Part shown: piece after piece, positions 24,011 through 32,504 of the stretch
Numbering within the stretch: the stretch's first letter is position 1
Layout: each line of letters starts with the position of its first letter
Source: Acidovorax sp. CCYZU-2555
GTDB lineage: Bacteria; Pseudomonadota; Gammaproteobacteria; Burkholderiales; Burkholderiaceae_C
NCBI RefSeq assembly: GCF_018413525.1
Contig: NZ_JAHCDD010000051.1
Span: 1-42,592, forward strand
Direction of reading: 5' to 3'
DNA length: 42,592 nucleotides
Program-made: the position numbers and the translations under genes
Notes under the pieces: generated by a model
What the model saw: the letters and a program-made list of their open reading frames with translations, nothing else
The model's database searches: none
What the model was told of the DNA's origin: nothing

Positions 24011-25110
24011 TGCACGGATTCCTTGCGTCGGGCGGGCCACAGCGAGCGTATGGACCAGCGGTGGTGGCGCGCGAGCAGCACGCCCAGGGCGCACAGCAGC
24101 GTGCCGCCGTGCAGCAGCGCCAGAAAGCCCAGCGCGCTGATGCGGCCGGCGCCGACCCAGCTCTGCCCCAGGGTCATGAGGTTGTAGTAAACGATGAACG
24201 CAAACAGCGCAATCATCAGGCTGGAGCTGCTGCCCGCGCGCGGGTTCACGCTGGCCACGGCCAGGCCCAGCACGATGAAGTTGAGCGCCGCCAGCGGCAG
24301 GCCCAGGCGCCAGCCCATTTCGGCCTGGTAGGCCGGCAATGCGCTGCTCCACAGCGCGTGCGTGTACTGGCTGCGCGCCGATGCGTCTTCTTCGGCGCTC
24401 GACGTGCCCTCGCCCAGCTGCAGGCCGTATTCCTTGAATTCGCTGATCTTCACGCCCGGCGCATTGGTCTGCGTCTCCACGCGCTGACCGTCGCTCAGGA
24501 TGACCGTGCGCTGGCCGTTTTCGACCACCAGGCGCGCGCTGCGTGCCGAGGTCACGGACTCCGCATGCGGCTCGTTGGTGACGATGAACACATTGCTCGC
24601 GGCGTCGGCGCCCGGCGTGTCCTTGTCGATGAAGAACACGCGCGAGCCGTCGGACGATTCCTGGAATTCACCCGGAGCGATGCGGTCGATGTCGCTGCGC
24701 TGCGAGTATTGCGATTTGAGTTGCTGCACCTGCTGGTTGGACCAGGGCCAGACCAGCGTGGCGAGCACGGCGATCACGGCCACGACCGGCCAGGCAAAGC
24801 GCAGCAGCGGTGGCAGAAACGACACCAGCCCGCGACCGCTCGCGAACCAGATGACCATTTCGCTGTCCCGGTACATGCGTGACAGAGACCCCACGACGGA
24901 CACGAACAGGCTCAGCCCCAAAATAGTGGGCAACTGGCCCAATACCGTGAAGCCCATGACCATGATCACGTCAGAGGGATTGACATTGCCGCGGGATGCC
25001 TGGCCCAACGTGCGAATCAGCATCATGGTCATGACGACCGTGACCAACACCACCAAGGTGGCGCCAAAGCTGCGGGCCAGCTCTTTGCGTATGGATGAAT
25101 CGAATAACAT
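24007..25110 (-). CDS. lptF: LPS export ABC permease LptF
   Basis: A 367-residue YjgP/YjgQ-family permease, partner of LptG in lipopolysaccharide extraction. N-terminal MLFDSSIRKELARSF is typical of LptF; helices (about 16-125), periplasmic domain (about 135-265) and C-terminal helices (about 270-350) are in the usual order. It is first of the lptF-lptG-cbiX run and divergent from pepA; only 23 bases separate the two start codons, so the promoters must overlap the coding starts. The lptF/pepA divergent pairing is conserved in proteobacteria. Confidence 0.94.
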   Translation of the reverse strand: MLFDSSIRKELARSFGATLVVLVTVVMTMMLIRTLGQASRGNVNPSDVIMVMGFTVLGQLPTILGLSLFVSVVGSLSRMYRDSEMVIWFASGRGLVSFLPPLLRFAWPVVAVIAVLATLVWPWSNQQVQQLKSQYSQRSDIDRIAPGEFQESSDGSRVFFIDKDTPGADAASNVFIVTNEPHAESVTSARSARLVVENGQRTVILSDGQRVETQTNAPGVKISEFKEYGLQLGEGTSSAEEDASARSQYTHALWSSALPAYQAEMGWRLGLPLAALNFIVLGLAVASVNPRAGSSSSLMIALFAFIVYYNLMTLGQSWVGAGRISALGFLALLHGGTLLCALGVLLARHHRWSIRSLWPARRKESVQ

Positions 25111-25133
25111 TGGCTGAAAGGAAAACGCCGATT

Positions 25134-26774
25134 ATGAACTTTGATCTCAAGGCACTGACCATTGCGGCTGCCGCCAACGAAAAATGTGACCTGCTGGTGC
25201 TGCTCGTTGCCGAGCCCACGCCCGCTGCGTCCGACCCCCTGTCCTCGCTTGTGGCCCTGGCCCTCAAGAATGGCGATCTGCAGACCGAGGCCGGCAAATC
25301 ATTGTCGCTCTACCATCTGCCCGCCATTGCCGCGCGCCGCGTACTGCTCGTGGGAGCCGGCGACGGCTCGGCCAAGGCAGTCCGCAAGGCCCTGGCTGCC
25401 GTGGGGCCGGCCTTGAGCGCTCCTGCGCTCAAGCGCGCTGTAGTGTGCTTCAGTTTTGATGTCCCTGCGCCGGCGCTGACTGCTGCCGTGCAGGCGCTCG
25501 CCGATGCGACCTATGTCTTCACCACCACCAAGCCCTCGGCCAAGCCTTGCAGCCTGGAAAAAGTGCTGCTGGGTGTGCCGTCCAAGGCCGCGCTGCAGTC
25601 CGCATTCGACGCCGGCGTGGCGCTGGCGCTGGGCCAGGGCCTGACGCGCGAATGGGCCAATCGCCCCGCCAACCACGCGACGCCCACGCTGCTCGCCGAC
25701 GCCGCCAAGGCGCTGGCCAAACTGCCCGGCATCGAGTGCAAGATCCACGGCCCGGCCGAAGTCGCCAAGCTCGGCATGGGCGCGTTCCTCGCCGTGGCCC
25801 AGGGCTCGGCAGAGCCTTTGCGCCTGATCGAGCTGCATTACCAGGGCGCGGCCAAGGGCGATGCGCCCGTGGCGCTGGTGGGCAAGGGCATCACGTTCGA
25901 CACCGGCGGCATTTCGCTCAAGCCCGCGGCTGAAATGGACGAGATGAAGTACGACATGGGCGGCGCGGCCAGCGTGCTGGGCGTGTTCCGTGCGCTTGCC
26001 GAACTGCGTCCCGCGATCAACGTCGTGGGCCTGATTCCCGCCTGCGAGAACATGCCCGATGGCCGCGCGGTCAAGCCCGGCGATGTGGTCACCAGCATGA
26101 GCGGCCAGACCATAGAAATTCTCAACACCGACGCCGAAGGCCGGCTGGTGCTGTGCGACGCGCTGACCTATGTCGCGCGCTTCAAGCCGCGCGCCGTGGT
26201 CGACATCGCAACGCTCACCGGCGCCTGCGTGGTCGCGCTGGGCGGGCTGCGCAGCGGCCTGTTCTCGAACAACGAAGAACTGGCCCAGGCGCTGCAGAAC
26301 GCGGGCGACGAGGCCCAGGATCTGTGCTGGCGCATGCCGCTGGACGACGACTACGCCGAAGGCCTCAAGAGCAATTTTGCCGACATGGGCAACGTTGCCG
26401 GCCGTGCGGGCGGTGCCGTCACGGCGGCGAAGTTCCTGCAGCGCTTCGTGGGCGACATGGCCTGGGCGCATCTGGACATCGCGGGCTCGGCCTGGAAGGG
26501 CGGCGCTGCCAAGGGCTCCACGGGCCGTCCCGTGGGCCTGCTGGTGCACTACCTGCTCGAAGCCGCCAAGGCGGCTCCCGCGGCGGCCAAGGCGGCGAAG
26601 GTGGTCAAGGCCGTGAAGGCCGACAAGCCCGTGAAAACGGCCAAGCCCGCCAAGGCAGACAAGCCTGCGAAGGCGGCCAAGCTGCCGGCATCGGTCGACA
26701 CCACGGCAGCGGTTGCCAAGACGATCGCGCCCGCGGCCGGCGCGCCCGATGCCGCGACCGATACGCTGCTTTGA
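25134..26774 (+). CDS. pepA: Leucyl aminopeptidase PepA with a Lys/Ala-rich tail
   Basis: A 546-residue M17 aminopeptidase; E. coli PepA is about 500. The two-zinc site is intact: VGKGITFDTGGISLKP (Lys251, Asp256, Lys263), Asp274 in MKYDMGG, and NTDAEGRL (331-338). Residues 479-546 form an extra low-complexity tail of Lys, Ala and Pro (KAAPAAAKAAK, then KPVKTAKPAKADKPAKAAK) that resembles histone H1-like tails. PepA in E. coli also binds DNA, so the basic tail may add nucleic-acid affinity (inference). The ATG at 25134 follows an AAAGGA ribosome site. holC follows, as in E. coli. Confidence 0.95.
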   Translation: MNFDLKALTIAAAANEKCDLLVLLVAEPTPAASDPLSSLVALALKNGDLQTEAGKSLSLYHLPAIAARRVLLVGAGDGSAKAVRKALAAVGPALSAPALKRAVVCFSFDVPAPALTAAVQALADATYVFTTTKPSAKPCSLEKVLLGVPSKAALQSAFDAGVALALGQGLTREWANRPANHATPTLLADAAKALAKLPGIECKIHGPAEVAKLGMGAFLAVAQGSAEPLRLIELHYQGAAKGDAPVALVGKGITFDTGGISLKPAAEMDEMKYDMGGAASVLGVFRALAELRPAINVVGLIPACENMPDGRAVKPGDVVTSMSGQTIEILNTDAEGRLVLCDALTYVARFKPRAVVDIATLTGACVVALGGLRSGLFSNNEELAQALQNAGDEAQDLCWRMPLDDDYAEGLKSNFADMGNVAGRAGGAVTAAKFLQRFVGDMAWAHLDIAGSAWKGGAAKGSTGRPVGLLVHYLLEAAKAAPAAAKAAKVVKAVKADKPVKTAKPAKADKPAKAAKLPASVDTTAAVAKTIAPAAGAPDAATDTLL

Positions 26775-26794
26775 GTGACGCCAGCGCTGTGACC

Positions 26795-27229
26795 ATGACC
26801 GAAGTCGCCTTTCATTTCAACGCGCCCGACAAGCTGGCTTACGTCTGCCGGTTCGTGCGCAAGGCCTTGCGCAACGATGCGCGCGTGGTCGTGACCGGGC
26901 CTCCGGCGGTGACGCAGGCCTTGTCGCAGATGCTCTGGAAGCTGTCGCCGACCGACTTCCCGGCCCATGCCTGCGAAGGCGATGACGCGCAGGTGTTCGC
27001 GGCGTCGCCCGTGGTGCTGGTCCAGGACGAGCGCTGCGCGCCGCACCAGGACCTGCTGCTCAATCTCTGGGACAGCGTGCCGGCGCACTTCGCGCCGTTC
27101 GCGCGCGTGGTCGAGGTGGTGAGCGCGCATGACGAGCACGACCGGGCCCAGGCCCGGGTGCGCTGGAAGCACTATGCGGGTCTGGGTCTGAACATCGTGC
27201 GCCATGACTTGGTGCTGAAAGGGGCGTGA
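26795..27229 (+). CDS. holC: DNA polymerase III chi subunit
   Basis: A 144-residue HolC, which links the clamp loader (through psi) to single-stranded DNA-binding protein. The N-terminal TEVAFHFNAPDKLAYVCRFVRKAL and the central NLWDSVPAHFAPFARVVEVV are typical. It starts 20 bases after pepA, the order conserved in proteobacteria. The long frame extends upstream through pepA, but MTEVAFHFN is the family start. Confidence 0.9.
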   Translation: MTEVAFHFNAPDKLAYVCRFVRKALRNDARVVVTGPPAVTQALSQMLWKLSPTDFPAHACEGDDAQVFAASPVVLVQDERCAPHQDLLLNLWDSVPAHFAPFARVVEVVSAHDEHDRAQARVRWKHYAGLGLNIVRHDLVLKGA

Positions 27230-27807
27230 TGGACTTGCCCAATGCCAAGGCGCCGCCGCGCTATGTGCCCACGTTGACCGATGTGGTGTCGGACCCGGCT
27301 TTCAGCGCCGAACCCGCGGCGCCGCCGCAGCCCGATCCCGCTGTGGCGCCCGCGCCCGTGGCGTGGAAAGAGCCGGCGTCGCCACCCGCACCTGCGCCCA
27401 CTCCCCCGCCTGAACCCGCGCTGCCCGAGCCGCAGCCCGCTGCGCGCGTGGTGTATTCGCCTTCTCCCGCGACCGGCGCTGCCGCGCGTTTTCCGCTTGC
27501 AGAGACGGTGCTGCCCAGCCTTGCGGAGCAGGAACCCGAGCCCAGTCCCGAGCTCGATGCCGTCGCCTGGGCGCAAGTCCAGATGCAGGCCGAGGAGCGG
27601 CTGGTGCAGCGTCTGCTCGAACGCGTGGAGCGCGTGCTCGATCAGCGCCTGCGCGAGTCGATTGCGCAGGTGGTGCAGGAGCAGACGCGTTCCGTGACGC
27701 TGCGCCTGCAGGAAGAGCTTGAATCGGTGGTGCGCCAGACTGTGCAGGAAGCGATCGCGCAGGAGCGTGAGCCCGAGATCCGCACGGGCGCGTTCAGATC
27801 GCGCTAG
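27229..27807 (+). CDS. Hypothetical proline-rich protein with amphipathic C-terminus
   Basis: A 192-residue protein of unknown function. Residues 1 to about 100 are rich in Pro, Ala and Glu and probably disordered; residues about 110-185 form long charged helices (EERLVQRLLERVERVLDQRL) that could make a coiled coil. No signal peptide or membrane segment. Its ATG overlaps the holC stop (TGATG), so it is translationally coupled; a GTG one codon upstream is possible. The coupling hints at a replication or nucleoid link, which is only a guess. Confidence 0.78.
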   Translation: MDLPNAKAPPRYVPTLTDVVSDPAFSAEPAAPPQPDPAVAPAPVAWKEPASPPAPAPTPPPEPALPEPQPAARVVYSPSPATGAAARFPLAETVLPSLAEQEPEPSPELDAVAWAQVQMQAEERLVQRLLERVERVLDQRLRESIAQVVQEQTRSVTLRLQEELESVVRQTVQEAIAQEREPEIRTGAFRSR

Positions 27808-27815
27808 AGGCATGA

Positions 27816-27834
27816 GGGCCGTGCGCGGCGGCCC
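27816..27834. terminator. Weak GC hairpin between convergent genes
   Basis: GGGCCG and CGGCCC pair around a 7-base loop in the 45-base gap between the convergent proline-rich protein gene and the dehydrogenase gene. There is no T run, so a role as a bidirectional terminator is only possible. Confidence 0.3.
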
Positions 27835-27852
27835 GTGCCGCTGCGCGCGTGC

Positions 27853-28860
27853 TCAGCGCCCGACCAGTTGGTAGTCGGGGTTGACGATCTGCGTGGGCGT
27901 GCCCTGGATGAAATTCACGACATTCTCGAATGCCGCGCCGAAATACAGTTCATAGCTGTCCTGCTCGACATAGCCCAGGTGCGGCGTGCAGATGCAGTTC
28001 TCCATGCGCAGCAGCGCATGGCCTTGCAAGATGGGTTCGCTTTCGAAGACATCGATCGCGGCCATGCCGGGGCGACCGCGCTGCAGCGCGGCGACCAGGG
28101 CATCGGCCTCGATCAGCTCGGCGCGCGACGTATTGACCAGCAGCGCCGTGGGCTTCATGAGCGCCAGGTCGTTGAGGCCTATCATGTGCTCGGTGGCGTC
28201 GGTCAGCCGCAGATGCAGGCTCAGCACATCGCACTGTGCGAAAAACTCTTCACGCGTATTGGCTGCCTGGTAGCCATCGGCCAGGGCTTCGGCGCGCGAC
28301 GCGTCGCGGCCCCAGATGCGCACGTTCATGCCGAAAGCGCGGCCGTAGCCGGCGACGATCTTGCCCACGCGGCCGTAGCCCCAGATGCCCAGCGTCTTGC
28401 CGCGCAGCACATTGCCCAGCGCAAAATTGGGCGGCATGGATGCCGCCTTGAAGCCGGATTGCTGCCAGGCGCCGTGCTTGAGGTTGGCAATGTACTGGGG
28501 CAGGCGGCGCATCGACGCCATGATCAGCGCCCAGGTCAGCTCCGCGGGGGCGACCGGCGAACTCACGCCTTCGGCGATCGCGATGCCATGGTCGGTACAG
28601 GCCTTGACGTCCACGTGGCTGCCGACCCGGCCGGTCTGGGCGATGAGCTTCAGGCGCGGCAGTTTTTCAATCAGTTGCCGCGTGATCGCGGTGCGGTCGC
28701 GGATCAGCACGATGATGTCGGCATCCCGCAGTCGCACCGACAACTGGCCCAGGCCCTTGACATTGTTGGTGTAGACCTTGGCGTTGAGCGCGTCCAGGCG
28801 GGAGGCGCAATGCAGCTTGCGTACAGCGTCTTGGTAGTCGTCCAAAATGACAATGTTCAT
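27853..28860 (-). CDS. D-isomer-specific 2-hydroxyacid dehydrogenase
   Basis: A 335-residue NAD(P)-dependent dehydrogenase of the SerA/2-hydroxyacid family. The nucleotide-binding GYGRVG (161-166) in GIWGYGRVGKIVAGYG and the catalytic Arg246 (NTSRAELI), Glu275 (VFESEP) and His294 (CTPHLGY) are all present. It lacks the C-terminal ACT domain of many SerA proteins, so 3-phosphoglycerate is not assured; glyoxylate/hydroxypyruvate or another 2-keto acid is equally possible. It is monocistronic by position, convergent with the proline-rich protein gene. Confidence 0.9.
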   Translation of the reverse strand: MNIVILDDYQDAVRKLHCASRLDALNAKVYTNNVKGLGQLSVRLRDADIIVLIRDRTAITRQLIEKLPRLKLIAQTGRVGSHVDVKACTDHGIAIAEGVSSPVAPAELTWALIMASMRRLPQYIANLKHGAWQQSGFKAASMPPNFALGNVLRGKTLGIWGYGRVGKIVAGYGRAFGMNVRIWGRDASRAEALADGYQAANTREEFFAQCDVLSLHLRLTDATEHMIGLNDLALMKPTALLVNTSRAELIEADALVAALQRGRPGMAAIDVFESEPILQGHALLRMENCICTPHLGYVEQDSYELYFGAAFENVVNFIQGTPTQIVNPDYQLVGR

Positions 28861-29158
28861 GACGGGCTCCCAGCTCGTGGGCTTTGGGTAGGTAGGTGCA
28901 ACTCAAGCATGTGCCTGTGCGTGGCAGGCGTGCCTGGGACAGAAAAGAGGATTGTGGACAGCGTCGTCGGCTGTACACCATGCTTACGCCAGGCAAGCCT
29001 CATGCATGCACCATTGTCCCGCATGCACAAACGAGCATGCGTCGGTGATGCAGGGCGTGCAGCGCGAATACCGAGTTTGATTGTTACAGATTACACTGTT
29101 ATGTATCAAGCTGTATATCCTGCAAGGAATATACGGCCTGTGCGCGCGCATGGCCCGC
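28861..29158. other. Intergenic gap with clustered GCATGC palindromes
   Basis: No convincing gene. Three GCATGC hexamers lie at 29004-29009, 29021-29026 and 29035-29040. An imperfect dyad GTATAT/ATATAC spans 29113-29134. The right half is AT-richer than the surroundings. The gap would hold the promoter of the dehydrogenase gene and the 3' end region of the minus-strand gene at 29159. Confidence 0.5.
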
Positions 29159-29530
29159 TCAGGGTTCGGTACCGTACTGGCTGCGGAAGGCGGCGTCGAG
29201 ATCGGCGCAGTCCTTGGCGGTCAGGTCGGGCCGCTTGCGGTCTTCGGGCGCGCGTGCGACTTCCTTGTTGCAGACCTTGATGGCTTCGCGCGCCACCCAC
29301 TGGTTGCTGCTTTCGGGCGTCGACAGCATTGAACCCACCACCATCAAAACCGCAAACGCGCCGACGGGCAGGCCGATGAGCCAGGGAACGAGACGGCTGC
29401 GCGGCGCGGGCGCGACCTTCTGCGAGTCAGCGGCCGAAGCAAAAGTGGAGGGCGTTTTTCCGCACGCGCCGCAGGGCGAAGTGCTATCGGTCAGCGTATG
29501 ACCGCAGAAAGGGCATGAAAGCGTGGACAT
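29159..29530 (-). CDS. Hypothetical zinc-ribbon membrane protein
   Basis: A 123-residue protein: an N-terminal zinc ribbon with CPFC (about 6-9) and CGAC (about 20-23), a linker, one membrane helix (about 48-67, LVPWLIGLPVGAFAVLMVVG), and an outer soluble part with two Cys (VCNKEV, KDCADL). The ribbon would face the cytoplasm. Function unknown; similar small proteins (zinc ribbon plus helix) are common and mostly uncharacterised. Not clearly linked to the neighbours. Confidence 0.72.
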   Translation of the reverse strand: MSTLSCPFCGHTLTDSTSPCGACGKTPSTFASAADSQKVAPAPRSRLVPWLIGLPVGAFAVLMVVGSMLSTPESSNQWVAREAIKVCNKEVARAPEDRKRPDLTAKDCADLDAAFRSQYGTEP

Positions 29531-29586
29531 GGCCCATTATGGGCGCAGGTGCGCGGCATGCGCACCTCGGCGCGGCTTGGTGGTCG

Positions 29587-29814
29587 TCAGCCGGTGGCGT
29601 GCACATGCTTGCGGCGGTTGGTCCACGAGTCGACGATCAATCGTTGTCCCATCTCGTTGGCACAGCGCAAATGCAACAAGATGCTGCCGCCCTTGCCGTC
29701 ATAGCGTACACCCGATGAGGTCAGGGGCTGGCCGCATGAGAAGCAGGCAAAGCCATGTTCATGGCTCTCCAGGGGCAGGTCGACGATGCAGGTCATATCA
29801 GCGATGTAGGTCAT
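29587..29814 (-). CDS. Hypothetical small Cys-rich (zinc finger-like) protein
   Basis: A short protein, about 75 residues from the ATG at 29814. It has FACFSCGQPLTSSGVRYDG and later LHLRCANEMGQRL, a Cys-x2-Cys ... His-x2-Cys arrangement that could bind zinc. Not recognised. The frame is open upstream to about 30.1 kb, but the upstream translation looks non-coding; no start (29796, 29814, 29880, 29904) has a strong ribosome site, so the N-terminus is uncertain. Confidence 0.5.
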   Translation of the reverse strand: MTYIADMTCIVDLPLESHEHGFACFSCGQPLTSSGVRYDGKGGSILLHLRCANEMGQRLIVDSWTNRRKHVHATG

Positions 29815-30002
29815 GTTCTGGATATCGGCGGGTGTCGCGGCGACTGTAGGACAAGATGTAATCGGCGTTCCACGATGCATGTTTTGGGCGGCATGGACTG
29901 ACATGCCTGCACGGTAGCTGCTCGCCCATGTCGGGCCAGACCCATCTTCCATAGGGTCACTTGCGGCCGCGCTGTGCCCGGGCACGCGCACCGATAGAAT
30001 TG

Positions 30003-30136
30003 CCGCGGGACAATGCGCCCCGGTCTGCACTTGCCAGGCCGGATTGTCAGCCCTGCGGGGCTCGTCTGCGCATGCTCCGTTTCGGCCCTGGCGCCGCGCT
30101 CGCGCCTCGCGCAATGCATACAGCGCGGGTTTTTTT
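30003..30136 (+). ncRNA. Predicted structured RNA or ctaA leader with intrinsic terminator
   Basis: No coding sense on this strand. GACAAT (30009-30014) pairs with ATTGTC (30043-30048), and CCGGTCT (30020-30026) with AGGCCGG (30036-30042); the base of the rod extends to CCGC (30003-30006) with GCGG (30055-30058). AGCCC/GGGCT forms an alternative or second hairpin, and the segment ends in a terminator (30094-30136). A TAGAAT -10-like hexamer lies at 29995-30000, without a good -35. It could be a small RNA of about 130 nt, or an attenuating leader of ctaA-ctaB, whose start is 92 bases beyond the T run. It does not match the 6S, SRP or tmRNA features I know. Confidence 0.45.
30094..30136 (+). 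terminator. Rho-independent terminator upstream of ctaA
   Basis: CCGCGCT (30094-30100) pairs with AGCGCGG (30122-30128), followed at 30130-30136 by seven T. The loop is long (21 bases) and itself GC-rich. It points along the plus strand, with no plus-strand gene just before it, so it must end a small RNA or act as an attenuator for the heme synthesis genes. Confidence 0.65.
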
Positions 30137-30227
30137 ATGAAGAGCGTTCAGATATTTCAGACAATCTTGAAATCTCCGGGTGGCAGCCCTGCAGGCCGCT
30201 GCCCGGCGCACATGACAAGAGCGAGTG

Positions 30228-31397
30228 ATGACTAGCCAGCCCCTTTACGATTTGGAACCCCTGCTGCATTTGATGCTGATCGGTGCGGTGATCGCGCTCG
30301 CACCGCTGGCCTGGGTCTGGTTTCGCAATCGCCAGCATGGCCCGGCCGAGCGCCTGCTCGCGCTCAGCGTGTTCACGCTGTTCCTGACGTTCGACCTGGT
30401 GATGTTCGGGGCGTTCACGCGGCTCACCGACTCGGGTCTGGGCTGCCCCGACTGGCCGGGCTGCTATGGCAACGCCAGCCCGCTGGGCGCGCATGTGGAG
30501 ATCACCGCCGCGCAGACCGCCATGCCCACCGGCCCTGTGACCCATGGCAAGGCCTGGGTCGAAATGATTCACCGCTACCTGGCCACGGGCGTGGGCGTGC
30601 TGATCATCGCGTTGACGCTGATGAGCTGGCGCCTGGCGCGCAAGACGCCGCTGTCGGCGGGCCGCAGCCCCTGGTGGCCCACGGCCAGCCTGGTCTGGGT
30701 CTGCATCCAGGGCGCGTTCGGCGCGCTGACCGTGACCGAGAAACTGTTTCCCGCCATCGTCACGCTGCATCTGCTGGGCGGCACGGTGCTGCTGGCGCTG
30801 CTGTGCGTGCCCGCGGTCGCCCATGGCCTGGCAGTGCAAGGCCGTGTGCCCGAAGCCATTCCTCGCTGGCTGCGCCGCGCGCTGGTCGCGGGCCTGGCGC
30901 TGGTGACGCTGCAGGTTGCGCTCGGCGGCTGGGTCAGTACCAACTACGCGGTGCTGGCCTGCACTACCTTCCCCACTTGCCAAGGCAGTTGGTGGCCGGC
31001 GATGAATTTCTCCCAGGCGTTCGAGATCTGGCGCCCGCTGGGCCTGCTGCAGGACGGCAGCCACCTCGATTTCGAGGCCCTGACCGCCATCCATTACCTG
31101 CACCGGCTCGCCGCCTATGTGGTGGCCGCGGCCCTGGTCGCGCTGCTGCTAGCGTTGCGCCGCGCCCAGGCGCTGACGCGCCAGCGCCGCTGGCTCGGCG
31201 GCCTGCTGCTGCTGCAGGTGATGACCGGACTGTCGAACGTCTTATTTGATTGGCCCCTGATTGCCGCCGTGCTGCACACTGGAGGCGCCGCGGCGCTGGT
31301 GGGCGTACTGGTCTGGAGTCTTGCGACCAGCCGCACTTCGCGCGCCGACATGGATCAGCGCCGCTCCCTTTCCAAGAAAGCCATCGCTCGCGCATGA
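30228..31397 (+). CDS. ctaA: Heme A synthase (CtaA/Cox15 family)
   Basis: A 389-residue membrane protein with about eight helices in two four-helix bundles. It has the family marks [19 protein letters not shown] (with a conserved Cys pair), [12 protein letters not shown] (heme-binding His), the second-bundle Cys pair in [11 protein letters not shown], and [13 protein letters not shown]. It oxidises heme O to heme A. The ATG at 30228 has a GTG one codon before it. Its stop overlaps the ctaB start (ATGA). Confidence 0.94.
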   Translation: MTSQPLYDLEPLLHLMLIGAVIALAPLAWVWFRNRQHGPAERLLALSVFTLFLTFDLVMFGAFTRLTDSGLGCPDWPGCYGNASPLGAHVEITAAQTAMPTGPVTHGKAWVEMIHRYLATGVGVLIIALTLMSWRLARKTPLSAGRSPWWPTASLVWVCIQGAFGALTVTEKLFPAIVTLHLLGGTVLLALLCVPAVAHGLAVQGRVPEAIPRWLRRALVAGLALVTLQVALGGWVSTNYAVLACTTFPTCQGSWWPAMNFSQAFEIWRPLGLLQDGSHLDFEALTAIHYLHRLAAYVVAAALVALLLALRRAQALTRQRRWLGGLLLLQVMTGLSNVLFDWPLIAAVLHTGGAAALVGVLVWSLATSRTSRADMDQRRSLSKKAIARA

Positions 31398-32290
31398 CTA
31401 CCGACACCCTGTCCTCCGCTTCACGGATTGCCCAGTTCTATGCCTTGACCAAGCCGCGGGTGGTGCAGCTGATTGTCTTTTGCGCCCTCATCGGCATGGT
31501 GCTGGCCGTGCCCGGCTGGCCGTCGGGCGCGCAGTGGCTGAAAATGGCCGTTTCCTGCGCCGGCATCTGGCTGGTCGCGGCCGCGGCCGCGGCGTTCAAC
31601 TGCCTGGTCGAAAAGCATATCGACGCGCGCATGCAGCGCACCTCATGGCGGCCCACGGCGCGCGGCGAGCTGTCGAGCTCGCATGCGCTGGTGTTCTCGG
31701 CCGCGCTGTGCAGCCTGGGCGCGGCCATCCTGTTCATAGGCACCAATCCGCTGACGATGTGGCTCACGCTCGCGACCTTCGTCGGCTATGCGGTGATCTA
31801 CACCGTGGTGCTCAAGCCGCGCACGCCGCAGAACATCGTGATCGGCGGCGCCTCGGGCGCGATGCCGCCGGTGCTGGGCTGGGCCGCAATGACGGGCCAG
31901 GTCGGGCCCGAAGCGCTGATCCTGTTCCTGATCATCTTCCTCTGGACGCCGCCGCATTTCTGGGCGCTGGCGCTGTACCGCGTCGAAGACTATCGCAAGT
32001 CGGGCCTGCCCATGCTGCCCGTGACCCATGGCAGCGAATACACGCGGCTGCAGATCCTGCTGTACACGGTGGTGCTGTTCGCGGCCTGCCTGCTGCCGTT
32101 CATCTACGGCATGAGCTCCTGGCTCTACCTGTTCGCGGCCGTGGTGCTGGGCGCGGGCTTTTGCGCCTATGCCTGGCGCCTGCGCCGCAACTATTCAGAT
32201 GCGCTGGCGTGGCGCACCTTCAAGTTCTCGCTGGTGCATCTGAGCCTGCTGTTCGCGGCGTTGCTGGTGGATCATTACCTGTTCTTCTGA
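31394..32290 (+). CDS. ctaB: Protoheme IX farnesyltransferase (heme O synthase)
   Basis: A 298-residue UbiA-family prenyltransferase with about nine helices. The polyprenyl diphosphate site is visible as [15 protein letters not shown] (about residues 66-80), and [14 protein letters not shown] and [19 protein letters not shown] follow. It adds farnesyl to heme B, making heme O. As the cyo operon here has no cyoE of its own, this enzyme probably supplies the heme O of the bo3 oxidase as well as the CtaA substrate. Confidence 0.95.
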   Translation: MTTDTLSSASRIAQFYALTKPRVVQLIVFCALIGMVLAVPGWPSGAQWLKMAVSCAGIWLVAAAAAAFNCLVEKHIDARMQRTSWRPTARGELSSSHALVFSAALCSLGAAILFIGTNPLTMWLTLATFVGYAVIYTVVLKPRTPQNIVIGGASGAMPPVLGWAAMTGQVGPEALILFLIIFLWTPPHFWALALYRVEDYRKSGLPMLPVTHGSEYTRLQILLYTVVLFAACLLPFIYGMSSWLYLFAAVVLGAGFCAYAWRLRRNYSDALAWRTFKFSLVHLSLLFAALLVDHYLFF

Positions 32291-32345
32291 CCATCGCAGG
32301 GCCGGCGCGGATCTTGAGCGGCTCGTTTTCATGCCTTGAGCGCAG

Positions 32346-32440
32346 GCCGTTCATCCTTCGACGGGCTCAGGACGAACGGGGGTCGAGGCCCGCTGTTTCT
32401 TTTTGATGCCTTGCGAGACTTTGTCTCGCTTACCCCGCTC
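32346..32440. repeat. Dispersed intergenic repeat, copy B, with hairpin
   Basis: The left part is a hairpin: CCGTTCATCCT (32346-32356) with AGGACGAACGG (32368-32378), one mismatch, 11-base loop. The right part (GAGGCCCGCTGTTTCTT, TTGCGAGAC, TCGCTTACC) matches copy A at 66-140. It sits between the convergent ctaB and regA genes and could serve as a shared transcription stop. The TTCGACGGGCTCAGGACGAA core is of a type seen as scattered intergenic repeats in proteobacteria. Confidence 0.75.
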
Positions 32441-32504
32441 GGGGGCCCGGCCATTCGCTATTTGTGCGGACAGCGCTGAGTCGGCACCCCGCATCGCAAA
32501 AAAT

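Noticed and set aside
30013..30114. Short frames on both strands between the small Cys-rich gene and ctaA
   Set aside because: Ala/Arg/Pro-rich translations without ribosome sites; the segment is better explained by RNA structure and a terminator.
30003..30136. 6S RNA, SRP RNA or tmRNA at the structured segment
   Set aside because: It lacks the SRP GGAAGGAAGC loop, the tRNA-like tmRNA ends and a recognisable 6S central bubble; kept only as an unnamed structured RNA.
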